Source: Candidatus Levyibacteriota bacterium (lineage in GTDB: Bacteria; Patescibacteriota; Microgenomatia; Levybacterales; UBA12049). From it: 7,485 bases of DNA. Below are positions 1 through 5,886 of this stretch, in pieces. Every line of letters starts with the position of its first letter. The stretch's first letter is position 1. The DNA is taken from positions 1-7,485 of the forward strand of contig JACOXV010000036.1 in NCBI GenBank assembly GCA_016182225.1. The letters run 5' to 3'. Below the pieces are notes generated by a model. The model worked only from the letters and a program-made list of their open reading frames with translations. It ran no database searches and was not told the origin of the DNA. Made by a program: the position numbers and the translations under genes.

Positions 1-92
1 GTTTAAAAGTATTTACTTCATCAATTTATGACGAGACAAGTCTCAAAAACCTTACAGCGCGAATCAAATCTCAAATTACTTAACAAGTAAAG

Positions 93-1100
93 TTATTTTT
101 CAACAATATCTGCTTTGTTCTTTTGGCGGCGGGCAAGATAGATAAAAGGCAAAGCAACAAATTCAAACAAAGATGCAAGTGCGTAAGATGTCGGGTAATT
201 CCAAACATCTGCTGCTTTTCCAAGCGCCGGCTGAATAACTACCCCTCCCGATGAACCCAGAAGAGAATCAAAAGATAAAACAGTAGCCCGCTGTTCTGAT
301 GGAATTAATCCATTTAAATACGCTTGACGTATAGGCATAAGCGCTGCAAAAAGGAGTCCCCATAAAAATATCAAAATAAGCGCTATCCAGAAATTATTTA
401 TGAGTGATACAAAAACCAATATTAACCCTGTAAAAAATATTCCAAGGATTAGAGCTGTAGTCCTTCGGCTGAATAATTTTCGGATTTTTGGAGCTATTAT
501 TCCTCCTGCGATGTTGGAGACGGCAACGATTGCCGCAATCAAACCCGCAACGCTGTAGGCTTTTTCATCTCCATAAAGCTCGAGCAAAAATGGCTGTAGT
601 GCATAGAAAATATAAAAGCTTACTCCGGTAGTAAATGGTGCAGCGAGCATAATCCATCTGACAGGCGGATTCCTTAAACCATGGTCAACGGATTTTTTAA
701 AGATATTTTTCATTTCCTTTAACGGCTGTTTAGATTTGCTTGGAACAAATCCTAAATCGCGCATCAAGAAAAATGCAAAAACTCCCTCCAAATGCCCTTT
801 AAAATTAGTTGCTTTTAAAGCATCTACTAACCATGCTTCCGTAGCTCCAGAGAAGAAAGTATATCCTAGGCCAAGAAGAACTGAAGAAGCTGCCCATCCC
901 CAAAAGGGACCATGAATCTGCCACATTAAAAGATAAAGAAAAGTTGATACAGATAAAGTAAGTGCCCCAAGCAAATATGAAGTTCTACGCCCATAAGTAT
1001 CTGCAATAATTCCAGTAGGTACTTCAAAAATAACTTGTCCTGCCGTAAAGAATGCGTTTGCTAAAATGTTTTGAGGTCTTCTCAAAAATTTTTTAAACAC
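93..1100 (-). CDS. MFS transporter, apparently shortened by in-frame deletions
   Basis: Inner-membrane major facilitator superfamily protein; the substrate cannot be read from the sequence. The MFS motif A between TM2 and TM3 is visible as GIIADTYGRR (residues 30-39), preceded by a typical TM2 ending in FEVPTG. TM4 ends in EAWLVDAL (88-95), a motif I associate with a drug/sugar-type MFS subgroup. The C-terminal half (from about residue 150) looks complete, with six hydrophobic segments. At 335 residues it is short against the usual 390-420. No TM1 precedes FKKFLRRPQN, and after GHLEGVFA (102-109, junction near position 774) the sequence jumps directly to the end of what should be TM6, so TM5 and most of TM6 are absent. 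The reading frame is kept throughout. The start is GTG at 1098-1100, because a stop codon lies directly upstream and an extended -10 sits 6 nt before it. Family is confident; function as a transporter is doubtful. Confidence 0.8.
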   Translation of the reverse strand: MFKKFLRRPQNILANAFFTAGQVIFEVPTGIIADTYGRRTSYLLGALTLSVSTFLYLLMWQIHGPFWGWAASSVLLGLGYTFFSGATEAWLVDALKATNFKGHLEGVFAFFLMRDLGFVPSKSKQPLKEMKNIFKKSVDHGLRNPPVRWIMLAAPFTTGVSFYIFYALQPFLLELYGDEKAYSVAGLIAAIVAVSNIAGGIIAPKIRKLFSRRTTALILGIFFTGLILVFVSLINNFWIALILIFLWGLLFAALMPIRQAYLNGLIPSEQRATVLSFDSLLGSSGGVVIQPALGKAADVWNYPTSYALASLFEFVALPFIYLARRQKNKADIVEK

Positions 1101-1106
1101 TTAAGT

Positions 1107-1115
1107 ATTTTAACA
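1107..1115 (-). promoter_or_regulatory. Extended -10 promoter of the MFS gene
   Basis: On the minus strand this reads TGT followed by TAAAAT, an extended -10 (TGn plus hexamer, 5 of 6 match to TATAAT). It ends 6 nt before the GTG at 1100, the same gap as at three other minus-strand genes here, and predicts a transcript that begins at or next to the start codon. No convincing -35 is seen. Confidence 0.5.
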
Positions 1116-1137
1116 AAAATCAATAAAATATTTTATG

Positions 1138-1143
1138 TATAAT
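1138..1143 (+). promoter_or_regulatory. -10 element of the NRAMP-like gene
   Basis: Perfect TATAAT, 13 nt before the ATG at 1157. A weak TTAACA lies at 1110-1115 but at 22 nt spacing, too far for a normal -35. No Shine-Dalgarno sequence lies between the -10 and the ATG, so the leader would be only about 6 nt. Confidence 0.5.
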
Positions 1144-1156
1144 TAGTCTAAACACC

Positions 1157-2554
1157 ATGTTCCCAAAATCTCTTCAAATAAACGAATTGCCCAAGCCTCC
1201 TTCTTTTAGAAAATTACTTGGACCGAGCTTCATTCTTCTAGGTCTCGGGCTTGGAAGCGGAGAGGTAATACTCTGGCCGTACTTAACTTCACACTACGGT
1301 CTTGGAATCATTTGGGCAGCAATTCTTGGCCTTACTTTCCAATTTTTTATGAATATGGAAATAGAGAGATATGCTCTAGCCCACGGCGAGAGTATTTTTG
1401 TAGGACTGGCCCGGAAGGTAAGACTGATTTCATTTTGGTTTTTGCTTTCTACTTTCATACCTTGGATATGGCCAGGGATTATCGCATCATCTGCAAAGAT
1501 TTTTTCATTTGTCTTCGGTATAGAAAACTCATCGGGTTTGGGAATAGCTTTTTTAATTGCAATCGGATTAATTCTCTCGCTTGGCCCTATACTTTATAAA
1601 ACAGTAGAAAATTTTCAAAAAATACTTTTATTAATAGGCGTTCCGTCTGTATTCCTACTATCGATAATGCTTGCAAAAAGCGAACATTGGATTGCTCTTG
1701 GAAAAGGCGCTATAGGAATAGGAGAAGGATACATTTTTCTACCCGAGGGAATAATTATTTCTACCTTCTTGGCTGCACTTGCGTATTCCGGTGCAGGAGG
1801 AAACCTTAATCTCGCTCAAGCTTTTTATATTAAAGAAAAAGGTTATGGGATGGGAAAATATGCAGGAAGGATAACCAGTCTTTTAACAGGCAAGCCCGAG
1901 GAAGTTTCAATCACCGGAACCACTTTTGAAATTAATCCAGAAAATACTAAAACATTTAAAGACTGGTGGAAAAAAATTAATATAGAACATTTCATTATCT
2001 TCTGGGTTACGGGAGCGGTAACAATTCTTCTTCTGGCACTTTTAGCTTTTTCGACAACTTTTGGATCTGGTGCAAAGTCTGCGGATATAAATTTCATTTT
2101 TGCAGAAAGTATCGAGATTGGTAAAAGAATTTTCCCCTTTGCCGGAACATTTTTTCTTTTAGTGGCAGGCCTTACGCTTTTTGGTACTCAGCTTACGGTT
2201 TTTGATGCTACGAGTAGAATCTTAGCGGAAAATACACTTCTGGCAAGTTTTGGAAGATTTAGGGAACTACATATTCCAAAAATCTACTACATAGTTTTAT
2301 GGCTACAAATTTTCTTCGGTATTCTTATTTTCTTATTTGGATTTGATCAGCCATTACAGCTTTTAATAACTGCAGCGGTACTAAATGCAATTGCAATGTT
2401 TGTACATGTGGGGCTAACTCTTTGGCTTAATTTAACAAGTCTTGATAAATCACTAAGACCGTCTGCATTTAGAATCATTGCAATGGCCTCAGCTTTTGTT
2501 TTTTACGGAGGATTCAGTATTTATACGGTACTAACAAGTTTTTTTAAATTTTAA
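1157..2554 (+). CDS. NRAMP-like (SLC11-type) membrane transporter with non-canonical metal-site motifs
   Basis: A 465-residue polytopic inner-membrane protein with about 11-12 hydrophobic segments and an overall layout like the NRAMP divalent metal:proton symporters of the APC/LeuT fold. The TM1 unwound segment reads GSGE (33-36), in LGLGSGEVILWPYL, where canonical NRAMPs have DPGN. The TM6 unwound segment reads SGAGGNLNLAQAF (211-223), where canonical proteins have the MPH signature. A loop of about 55 residues (roughly 224-278) follows TM6 and is hydrophilic and Lys/Glu-rich. GTQLTVFDATSRI (343-355) resembles the conserved late-helix segment of the family. Loss of the Asp, Asn, Met and His ligands suggests a different substrate or metal preference; this is inference. 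The start codon is the first in frame and follows a -10 closely with no ribosome binding site. The gene is divergent from the MFS gene, with 56 nt between start codons. A more distant APC-superfamily transporter is possible. Confidence 0.75.
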   Translation: MFPKSLQINELPKPPSFRKLLGPSFILLGLGLGSGEVILWPYLTSHYGLGIIWAAILGLTFQFFMNMEIERYALAHGESIFVGLARKVRLISFWFLLSTFIPWIWPGIIASSAKIFSFVFGIENSSGLGIAFLIAIGLILSLGPILYKTVENFQKILLLIGVPSVFLLSIMLAKSEHWIALGKGAIGIGEGYIFLPEGIIISTFLAALAYSGAGGNLNLAQAFYIKEKGYGMGKYAGRITSLLTGKPEEVSITGTTFEINPENTKTFKDWWKKINIEHFIIFWVTGAVTILLLALLAFSTTFGSGAKSADINFIFAESIEIGKRIFPFAGTFFLLVAGLTLFGTQLTVFDATSRILAENTLLASFGRFRELHIPKIYYIVLWLQIFFGILIFLFGFDQPLQLLITAAVLNAIAMFVHVGLTLWLNLTSLDKSLRPSAFRIIAMASAFVFYGGFSIYTVLTSFFKF

Positions 2555-2603
2555 TCAACACTTGAATACTTGGAGGTTTTTCTTTATTTACGCACGGAAT
2601 GTC

Positions 2604-2644
2604 AAGGTCGGACCTTAACATGAACCTGATCAAGGTCCGACCTT
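2604..2644. repeat. Pair of complementary 13-bp palindromes forming a long hairpin
   Basis: AAGGTCGGACCTT at 2604-2616 and AAGGTCCGACCTT at 2632-2644 are each palindromic around a central base, and each is the exact reverse complement of the other. Together they can form a 13-bp stem with a 15-nt loop, or two small cruciforms. The right arm is followed only by TTTATC, so a rho-independent terminator for the transporter gene ending at 2554 is possible but weak. It is more GC-rich than its surroundings, as expected of a dispersed intergenic repeat. Confidence 0.6.
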
Positions 2645-2675
2645 TATCTACTGAGTTAAGTTTTAATTACTCAAA

Positions 2676-2681
2676 TATGAT
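2676..2681 (+). promoter_or_regulatory. Probable -10 of the MOSC gene
   Basis: TATGAT, 12 nt before the ATG at 2694, with no Shine-Dalgarno sequence between. No clear -35 or TG extension. Assigned mainly because the spacing resembles that of neighbouring genes. Confidence 0.35.
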
Positions 2682-2693
2682 AAACTCTGAAAA

Positions 2694-3235
2694 ATGGGTA
2701 GTCCTGATATAAGAAGAGGAAGAGTAGTAGCTGTTTGCATGAGTCCAAACCACGGATATCCCACTTATCCTCAAGAAGCTGTCACTGTAGGTTCGTTAGG
2801 AATTGTTGGCGATGCCCACTCCGGTTACATGAGAGAAAGCTTTACGAGACCCGGAACAATGAAGCCAAATGACAGACCAATAAGTATAGTTGCAGATGAG
2901 GTCAGAGCAGAAATGAGCGAAAAGTTTGGAGTTGACATAGACCCAGGGGACTTTAATGAACAGGTACTTGTTGAGGGTTTAGGAGATTTGTCTGATGTTG
3001 AAATCGGCTCTGCAATAACTTTCGAGTCAGGAGTAGAACTTAAAGTGACTGAAACGCTCAACCATGTGTTAAATTAGAAAAGTACAATAACGCCCATGGC
3101 CTCATGAAGGCATTATTAATTCCGCGAGATGGAGAAAAGCCTCTAACCCGCAGGGGAATTCTTGCAAGAGTCATTCAGGCTGGAGATCTAGAACCTGGAA
3201 TTGAAGTAACGATTAATCCACCAACATTAGAATAA
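2694..3235 (+). pseudogene. MOSC-domain protein gene with one frameshift
   Basis: The first frame (2694-3076) encodes the N-terminal two thirds of a stand-alone MOSC domain: GRVVAVC near the start, GIVGDAHSG (residues about 37-45), and a basic and acidic middle ending VELKVTET. It then stops at TAG. The remainder continues without a gap in another frame from about 3059 to a TAA at 3233-3235, reading QPCVKLEKYNNAHGLMKALL and ending in RVIQAGDLEPGIEVTINPP, which is the expected MOSC C-terminus. The PC cysteine, the putative molybdenum-cofactor or sulfur ligand of the family, lies just after the break. Restoring one base near 3055-3059 would give one protein of about 180 residues, a normal length. 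MOSC proteins are predicted sulfur carriers linked to the molybdenum cofactor, or detoxification factors like YiiM. Either a recent inactivation or a sequencing error; both halves look otherwise intact, which favours a recent event or an error. Confidence 0.85.
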
Positions 3236-3255
3236 ATAGGTTACTGATGAGTTCT

Positions 3256-3651
3256 TTAAATTCTGAGGTGCTCTTCGATTCTACCTACTCTTTTTCTTAA
3301 ACCAACAATATCTTTATCAGAGATATCAATCATTACGTCAACGGTTTTGTTCGTTTTTTTAACTCTTTTCTTAATATCTTTGACATCTTTTTCAACTCCG
3401 ATTAATCTCTCATCGATTTTATCCAGTTGCCCAATAATCAAATTTACATTTTTATCCGAACCATCAACCCTTATTTCCACGTTTTTCATTCTATCATCAA
3501 GCTCGCTAATATCATGTTGAACTTGCATCCTGGAAGCTCTGATATCGCTGCCTAATGTATGAGTTGCATCTTTAACCTCTGCCTCTACTTCTTCACGCAC
3601 AACCTTACGAACAAGCTTTCCCAATTGTTCCAAATCCATCTTGGTTAACAT
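3256..3651 (-). CDS. Small coiled-coil protein of unknown function
   Basis: 131 residues, highly charged, with no membrane segment or signal peptide. Leu/Ile/Val recur at heptad spacing over nearly the whole length (for instance IGQLDKIDERLIGVEKDVKD near residues 72-91), so a long coiled coil is likely. The N-terminal LEQLGKLVRKVVREE is amphipathic. I recall similar short coiled-coil proteins as common in Patescibacteria, but know no function. It converges on the MOSC gene with 20 nt between stops. Two starts are possible, the ATG at 3651 or the fifth codon (MDLEQLG, 3639); neither has a Shine-Dalgarno sequence or a clear -10 to decide. A scaffold or phage-tail-like role cannot be told from the sequence. 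Confidence 0.7.
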   Translation of the reverse strand: MLTKMDLEQLGKLVRKVVREEVEAEVKDATHTLGSDIRASRMQVQHDISELDDRMKNVEIRVDGSDKNVNLIIGQLDKIDERLIGVEKDVKDIKKRVKKTNKTVDVMIDISDKDIVGLRKRVGRIEEHLRI

Positions 3652-3762
3652 TTTTCAAGAATAAATCTTTGCAGTTAGGATTTCAAGATAGCAAACTATG
3701 TCCTTGATGTTTTTCCTACCTGCCGCCCGCTTTGGAGGGAGTGAAAACGAAGTAATAAATTC

Positions 3763-4017
3763 TTAGAACAATTTGCGAGCTTTTTTCTTCTTTCTTTTTA
3801 AGATTTCAAAATATCCCTCAGGCGTAATACCCAACAGGCGGAGATTGTTTCTTATGACAAAAACTGGGATTGTTCCATGTGATGGTATAACAATTGGTCT
3901 TTTTAATCCAGCGCGGTTATAAATCCTATGTCCGCCTAATTGCCTTTTAAATTCACAACCAACAAAAAGAAGGAATTTTTCAAATTCTTTCCAAGAAACA
4001 GGAATTAGAGCAGGCAT
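3763..4017 (-). CDS. hicA: HicA-type toxin (mRNA interferase)
   Basis: An 84-residue, basic, dsRBD-like protein matching the HicA (YcfA) family. A short N-terminal helix (WKEFEKFLLFVGCEF) is followed by KRQLGGHRIY, with the catalytic His at residue 30. Then come a strand with VIPSH (residues 43-47) and the C-terminal helical part ending in a Lys/Arg-rich tail (KRKKKKARKLF). HicA cleaves mRNA and tmRNA when freed from its antitoxin. It starts 2 nt after the stop of hicB (TGA-TT-ATG), so translation is probably coupled; no Shine-Dalgarno sequence is seen. Here the antitoxin gene comes first, the reverse of the E. coli hicAB order but common elsewhere. The final Lys-rich tail is longer than usual. 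Confidence 0.85.
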   Translation of the reverse strand: MPALIPVSWKEFEKFLLFVGCEFKRQLGGHRIYNRAGLKRPIVIPSHGTIPVFVIRNNLRLLGITPEGYFEILKRKKKKARKLF

Positions 4018-4019
4018 AA

Positions 4020-4310
4020 TCAGTTCGGAAGAGGGAACGAGAATGATTTAGTTTGGTTTGAGACAACAACGGGAGGAACTAATTGATTATCTTGCTTTTG
4101 CCAACCAAGTTCAATAAGCACATCATTAAGCGTGCCCATTTCCATTAATTCTTCAAAAAAAATGTTTACTGCTTCAATAAAATTCTCTTGTGCTTTTTCA
4201 AATGTTTCAGCCGAGGTCGAAAGATCCAATGCGGGCGTATAAGCAACAAAAATATCACCCTCTTTAAGGATTGAAACCGGTAAGCCAAATTGTACTCGGA
4301 CGTTTTTCAT
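4020..4310 (-). CDS. hicB: HicB-type antitoxin
   Basis: A 96-residue acidic partner of the toxin downstream. The N-terminal part (about residues 3-60) follows the HicB pattern of a degraded RNase H fold: a strand with a glycine turn (LKEGDIFVAYTPALDLST), then a long helix (AETFEKAQENFIEAVNIFFEELMEMG). It should bind and block HicA. The C-terminal portion (LGWQKQDN onward, ending in SFSFPLPN) is short, and I see no ribbon-helix-helix or HTH domain, so autorepression by HicB alone is not evident. It is first in the operon and has an extended -10 promoter 18 nt upstream. Sure of the pair; less sure of the regulatory mechanism. Confidence 0.8.
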   Translation of the reverse strand: MKNVRVQFGLPVSILKEGDIFVAYTPALDLSTSAETFEKAQENFIEAVNIFFEELMEMGTLNDVLIELGWQKQDNQLVPPVVVSNQTKSFSFPLPN

Positions 4311-4328
4311 ATAGTTTAAAAGTACTCC

Positions 4329-4337
4329 ATTATATCA
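4329..4337 (-). promoter_or_regulatory. Extended -10 promoter of hicBA
   Basis: Reads TGA followed by TATAAT on the minus strand, a perfect extended -10. It ends 18 nt before the hicB ATG, the longest leader in the window. The leader starts GGAGTACTTTT, but its GGAG is too far from the ATG to be a ribosome binding site and may not be transcribed. Confidence 0.55.
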
Positions 4338-4364
4338 AGATTGTCAAACAAAATAACTGAGAAG

Positions 4365-4390
4365 TTACCCTGAGCTTGTCGAATGGGTAA
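4365..4390. repeat. REP-like palindromic element, copy 1
   Basis: TTACCC and GGGTAA flank a core of TGAGCTTGTCGAAT, giving a 6-bp inverted repeat. This is the motif CCCTGAGCTTGTCGAAGGG with one extra T before the closing GGG. The second copy is at 6444-6464. I recall this motif as a widespread intergenic repeat in environmental genomes; its function is unknown to me. It lies just downstream of the YdeI-like gene and upstream of the hicBA promoter. Confidence 0.7.
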
Positions 4391-4403
4391 TCTACCGAAC
4401 GAT
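4385..4403. repeat. Fragment D of the tail repeat, overlapping the YdeI-like stop codon
   Basis: GGGTAATCTACCGAACGAT is identical over 19 nt to 7215-7233 in repeat copy A. Homology fades within a few bases on the right. The match covers the stop codon and last codons of the minus-strand YdeI-like gene, so the end of that protein is encoded by repeat sequence. It directly follows the REP-like element, as in copy B. Confidence 0.65.
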
Positions 4404-4949
4404 TGTTTGCGTCGGCTCGAGAAGTACCCAATTGTGTGAGACGTAGGGTTCACTACATAGATTACGATTAAAACAACAAGGGCGTCTCATGCCTTTGTTG
4501 AGCTTTGAGAGAGCTACTTCAACATGTTTTTGGCGCGTCTGGGGAGTTTTGACAGCGCGTATCCAGCGGATCCAGTCCCAACGCGCATTTGGAGTTATAT
4601 CCGCCCACAAATCCTTGGCTTTTGGAGAAGTCGAAAGAGCTTTCTTAAAATCCGGAGGCACATCAGGTTCTACCCATTCTTTGGTCGGTGTAAGCGAAAC
4701 CTGTACGCTGTCTCCTGCCGCGGCGTGAGCGCTATCAAGTAGCTTCTGGTCGGGTCTAAACCAATGACTTGACCCTTGTCCCGGCACATACCTACCGTCC
4801 GGTTCAAGCAAAGTTTTAAAAGGAACATCATTGATAGTTCCTTTTACCATTATCATGCCTCGGGATGGAAGCTTTGCACTTTCCTCTTTAGGCAATCTAA
4901 GAATAGTCCACTCGCCGATTTTAAATAGCTTGGTTTCAAAACGAATCAT
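4392..4949 (-). CDS. DUF1905 / YdeI-OmpD-associated family protein
   Basis: 185 residues, soluble, with no signal peptide. The N-terminal part (about 1-90) is a DUF1905-like beta domain: KLPSRGMIMVKGTINDVPF, then LEPDGRYVPG and a conserved tail of alternating strands ending LTPTKEW. The C-terminal part (about 96-180) is the YdeI/OmpD-associated helical region, with DFKKAL, the WDWIRWIRAVKTPQTRQKHV stretch and a Cys-containing end RRPCCFN (155-161) followed by LLEPT. This family is often annotated as bacteriocin protection, but the biochemical role is not established. The last residues (QTIVR) lie in a repeat shared with 7215-7233, so the natural C-terminus may have been replaced there. The start has an extended -10 exactly 6 nt upstream. 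GC content looks somewhat higher than in neighbouring genes, which would suit separate acquisition. Confidence 0.8.
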   Translation of the reverse strand: MIRFETKLFKIGEWTILRLPKEESAKLPSRGMIMVKGTINDVPFKTLLEPDGRYVPGQGSSHWFRPDQKLLDSAHAAAGDSVQVSLTPTKEWVEPDVPPDFKKALSTSPKAKDLWADITPNARWDWIRWIRAVKTPQTRQKHVEVALSKLNKGMRRPCCFNRNLCSEPYVSHNWVLLEPTQTIVR

Positions 4950-4955
4950 GAAGAT

Positions 4956-4964
4956 ATTATACCA
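4956..4964 (-). promoter_or_regulatory. Extended -10 promoter of the YdeI-like gene, leaderless spacing
   Basis: TGG followed by TATAAT on the minus strand, with exactly 6 nt to the ATG at 4949. Transcription is expected to start at or beside the A of the ATG. It is preceded by GGAACCTT, similar to the CGAACCT upstream of the two genes at 6357 and 7136. Confidence 0.6.
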
Positions 4965-5015
4965 AAGGTTCCAATCCCTCCGGAAACCATAATATTAAAT
5001 AACGATAATAATATA

Positions 5016-5044
5016 TTAACAAACAATAAATATTGTGCTAAGAT
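5016..5044 (+). promoter_or_regulatory. Promoter of the DUF2975-XRE operon
   Basis: TTAACA (5016-5021), then 17 nt, then TAAGAT (5039-5044) preceded by TGC, making an extended -10 with ideal -35 spacing. It is the only promoter here with both elements. The ATG is 10 nt further on, so the leader is only a few bases and lacks a Shine-Dalgarno sequence. Confidence 0.65.
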
Positions 5045-5054
5045 TTAGTTATCA

Positions 5055-5531
5055 ATGAAAAAGGGTTCAACATTATTCTTGAAGGCAGTAATTTTACTTA
5101 TTGCAATCGGAGCACTTGCCGGCATGATTTGGTTTCCCCAAACTGAAGGAAGAGCTACTAACTTAGATCTCATCAGTATTTATACGGATCCGTTTATTAT
5201 CTATCTATATATAGCTTCAACCTCATTTTTTGTTGGGTTATACCAGGCATTCAAATTATTAAACTTCATTGATGCGAGTAATGCCTTTTCCCAAGGTGCT
5301 GTTAATACACTCAAGAATATGAAATTTGCTTTCCTCAGTCTTATCGGTTTTATTGCATTAGCAGAGCTTTACCTCCGTTTCTTTGCGCACGATGATGATC
5401 CAGCAGGTCCGACGGCGCTTGGAATTCTTGCAGCTTTCGCAGTTGCTGTTATTGCAACCGCTGCTGCTGTTTTTCAAAAACTTCTACAAAATGCTGTGGA
5501 TATGAAATCAGAAAATGATTTAACGGTATAG
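5055..5531 (+). CDS. DUF2975-like four-helix membrane protein
   Basis: 158 residues with four predicted membrane helices at about 9-27, 47-68, 90-109 and 120-143, and short charged loops. The layout and the tandem XRE gene downstream fit the DUF2975 (YoaS-like) family. In Firmicutes these proteins are paired with a YozG-like repressor; their function is unknown. The loop between TM2 and TM3 (NFIDASNAFSQGAVNTLKNM) is the typical family loop, and DDDP (113-116) precedes TM4. The stop lies 8 nt before the regulator's ATG, so the two form an operon driven by the promoter at 5016-5044. Identity as a DUF2975 relative is likely; the role is open. Confidence 0.75.
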   Translation: MKKGSTLFLKAVILLIAIGALAGMIWFPQTEGRATNLDLISIYTDPFIIYLYIASTSFFVGLYQAFKLLNFIDASNAFSQGAVNTLKNMKFAFLSLIGFIALAELYLRFFAHDDDPAGPTALGILAAFAVAVIATAAAVFQKLLQNAVDMKSENDLTV

Positions 5532-5539
5532 GTGCAATT

Positions 5540-5767
5540 ATGGCAATAATAATAAATATCGATGTAATGTTGGCAAAAAGAAAAATGAGTGTTACGCAGC
5601 TTTCAGAGAAAGTTGGTATAACCATGGCAAATCTTTCAATATTGAAGAATGGAAAAGCCAAAGCGATTCGTTTCTCAACTTTAGAGGCGATTTGTAAAGC
5701 CTTAGACTGTCAACCGGCAGACCTATTGGAGTATAAATACGACGAAGATACTCGAGGACTTATTTAA
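5540..5767 (+). CDS. Small XRE/Cro-type transcriptional regulator (YozG-like)
   Basis: 75 residues made almost entirely of one Cro/C1-type helix-turn-helix domain. The core runs LAKRKMSVTQLSEKVGITMANLSILKNGK (11-39), with the recognition helix around ANLSILKNG, then FSTLEAICKALDCQPADLLEY (45-65), the standard end of the fold. It is the second gene of the operon and probably represses that operon; such pairs recur in many bacteria. It is the one gene with a fair Shine-Dalgarno match, AGGTG at 5530-5534, 5 nt before the ATG, consistent with internal operon genes needing one while leaderless first genes do not. Its 3' end runs into repeat copy C after 13 nt. Confidence 0.85.
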   Translation: MAIIINIDVMLAKRKMSVTQLSEKVGITMANLSILKNGKAKAIRFSTLEAICKALDCQPADLLEYKYDEDTRGLI

Positions 5768-5780
5768 ATAAAACAACAAT

Positions 5781-5886
5781 AAAAATTAGGGGTAGACTAC
5801 CGAACAATATTCGAACCTATTACGCCACATTCTCTCAAAAGGAAATAGCCTTCTTCAAGCAGTTGTTCACTTTTGTTATTAAATGA
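5781..5886 (+). pseudogene. Tail repeat copy C: 3' fragment of an unidentified gene family
   Basis: The plus strand carries an open frame with no usable start (stop at 5734-5736, then none until TGA at 5884-5886). Its end reads KIRGRLPNNIRTYY and continues with SQKEIAFFKQLFTFVIK. It aligns codon by codon with copies B and A over the last 27 residues, with 11 residues invariant in all three. The TGA directly touches the stop codon of the convergent minus-strand gene (5887-5889), with no base between. Only the last third of the A/B repeat is present, joined right after the XRE gene. Probably a remnant. Confidence 0.6.

Noticed and set aside
76..100. TTACTT-AAC-AAGTAA hairpin followed by T-rich sequence, as a terminator between convergent ends
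   Set aside because: The stem is only 6 bp and AT-rich, and the T run is interrupted; too weak to call.
2599..2712. A 37-codon plus-strand frame starting MSRSDLNMNL
   Set aside because: It runs through the palindrome pair and into the MOSC start in another frame; the only GGAGG is 22 nt upstream. The coding look comes from the repeat.
4015..4022. UGA as a sense codon (Gracilibacteria/Absconditabacteria code)
   Set aside because: hicB ends at TGA right before the hicA start, and no conserved domain contains an in-frame TGA except the degenerate repeat copy A.
4342..4347. TTGACA on the minus strand upstream of hicB, as a -35
   Set aside because: It is only 7 nt from the TATAAT, far below the 16-18 nt needed; the extended -10 alone is the better call.
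4489..4742. Plus-strand frames inside the YdeI-like gene, and 6820-7215 inside the NUDIX gene
   Set aside because: They are antisense to clearly conserved domains and show no family resemblance; shadows of the real genes.
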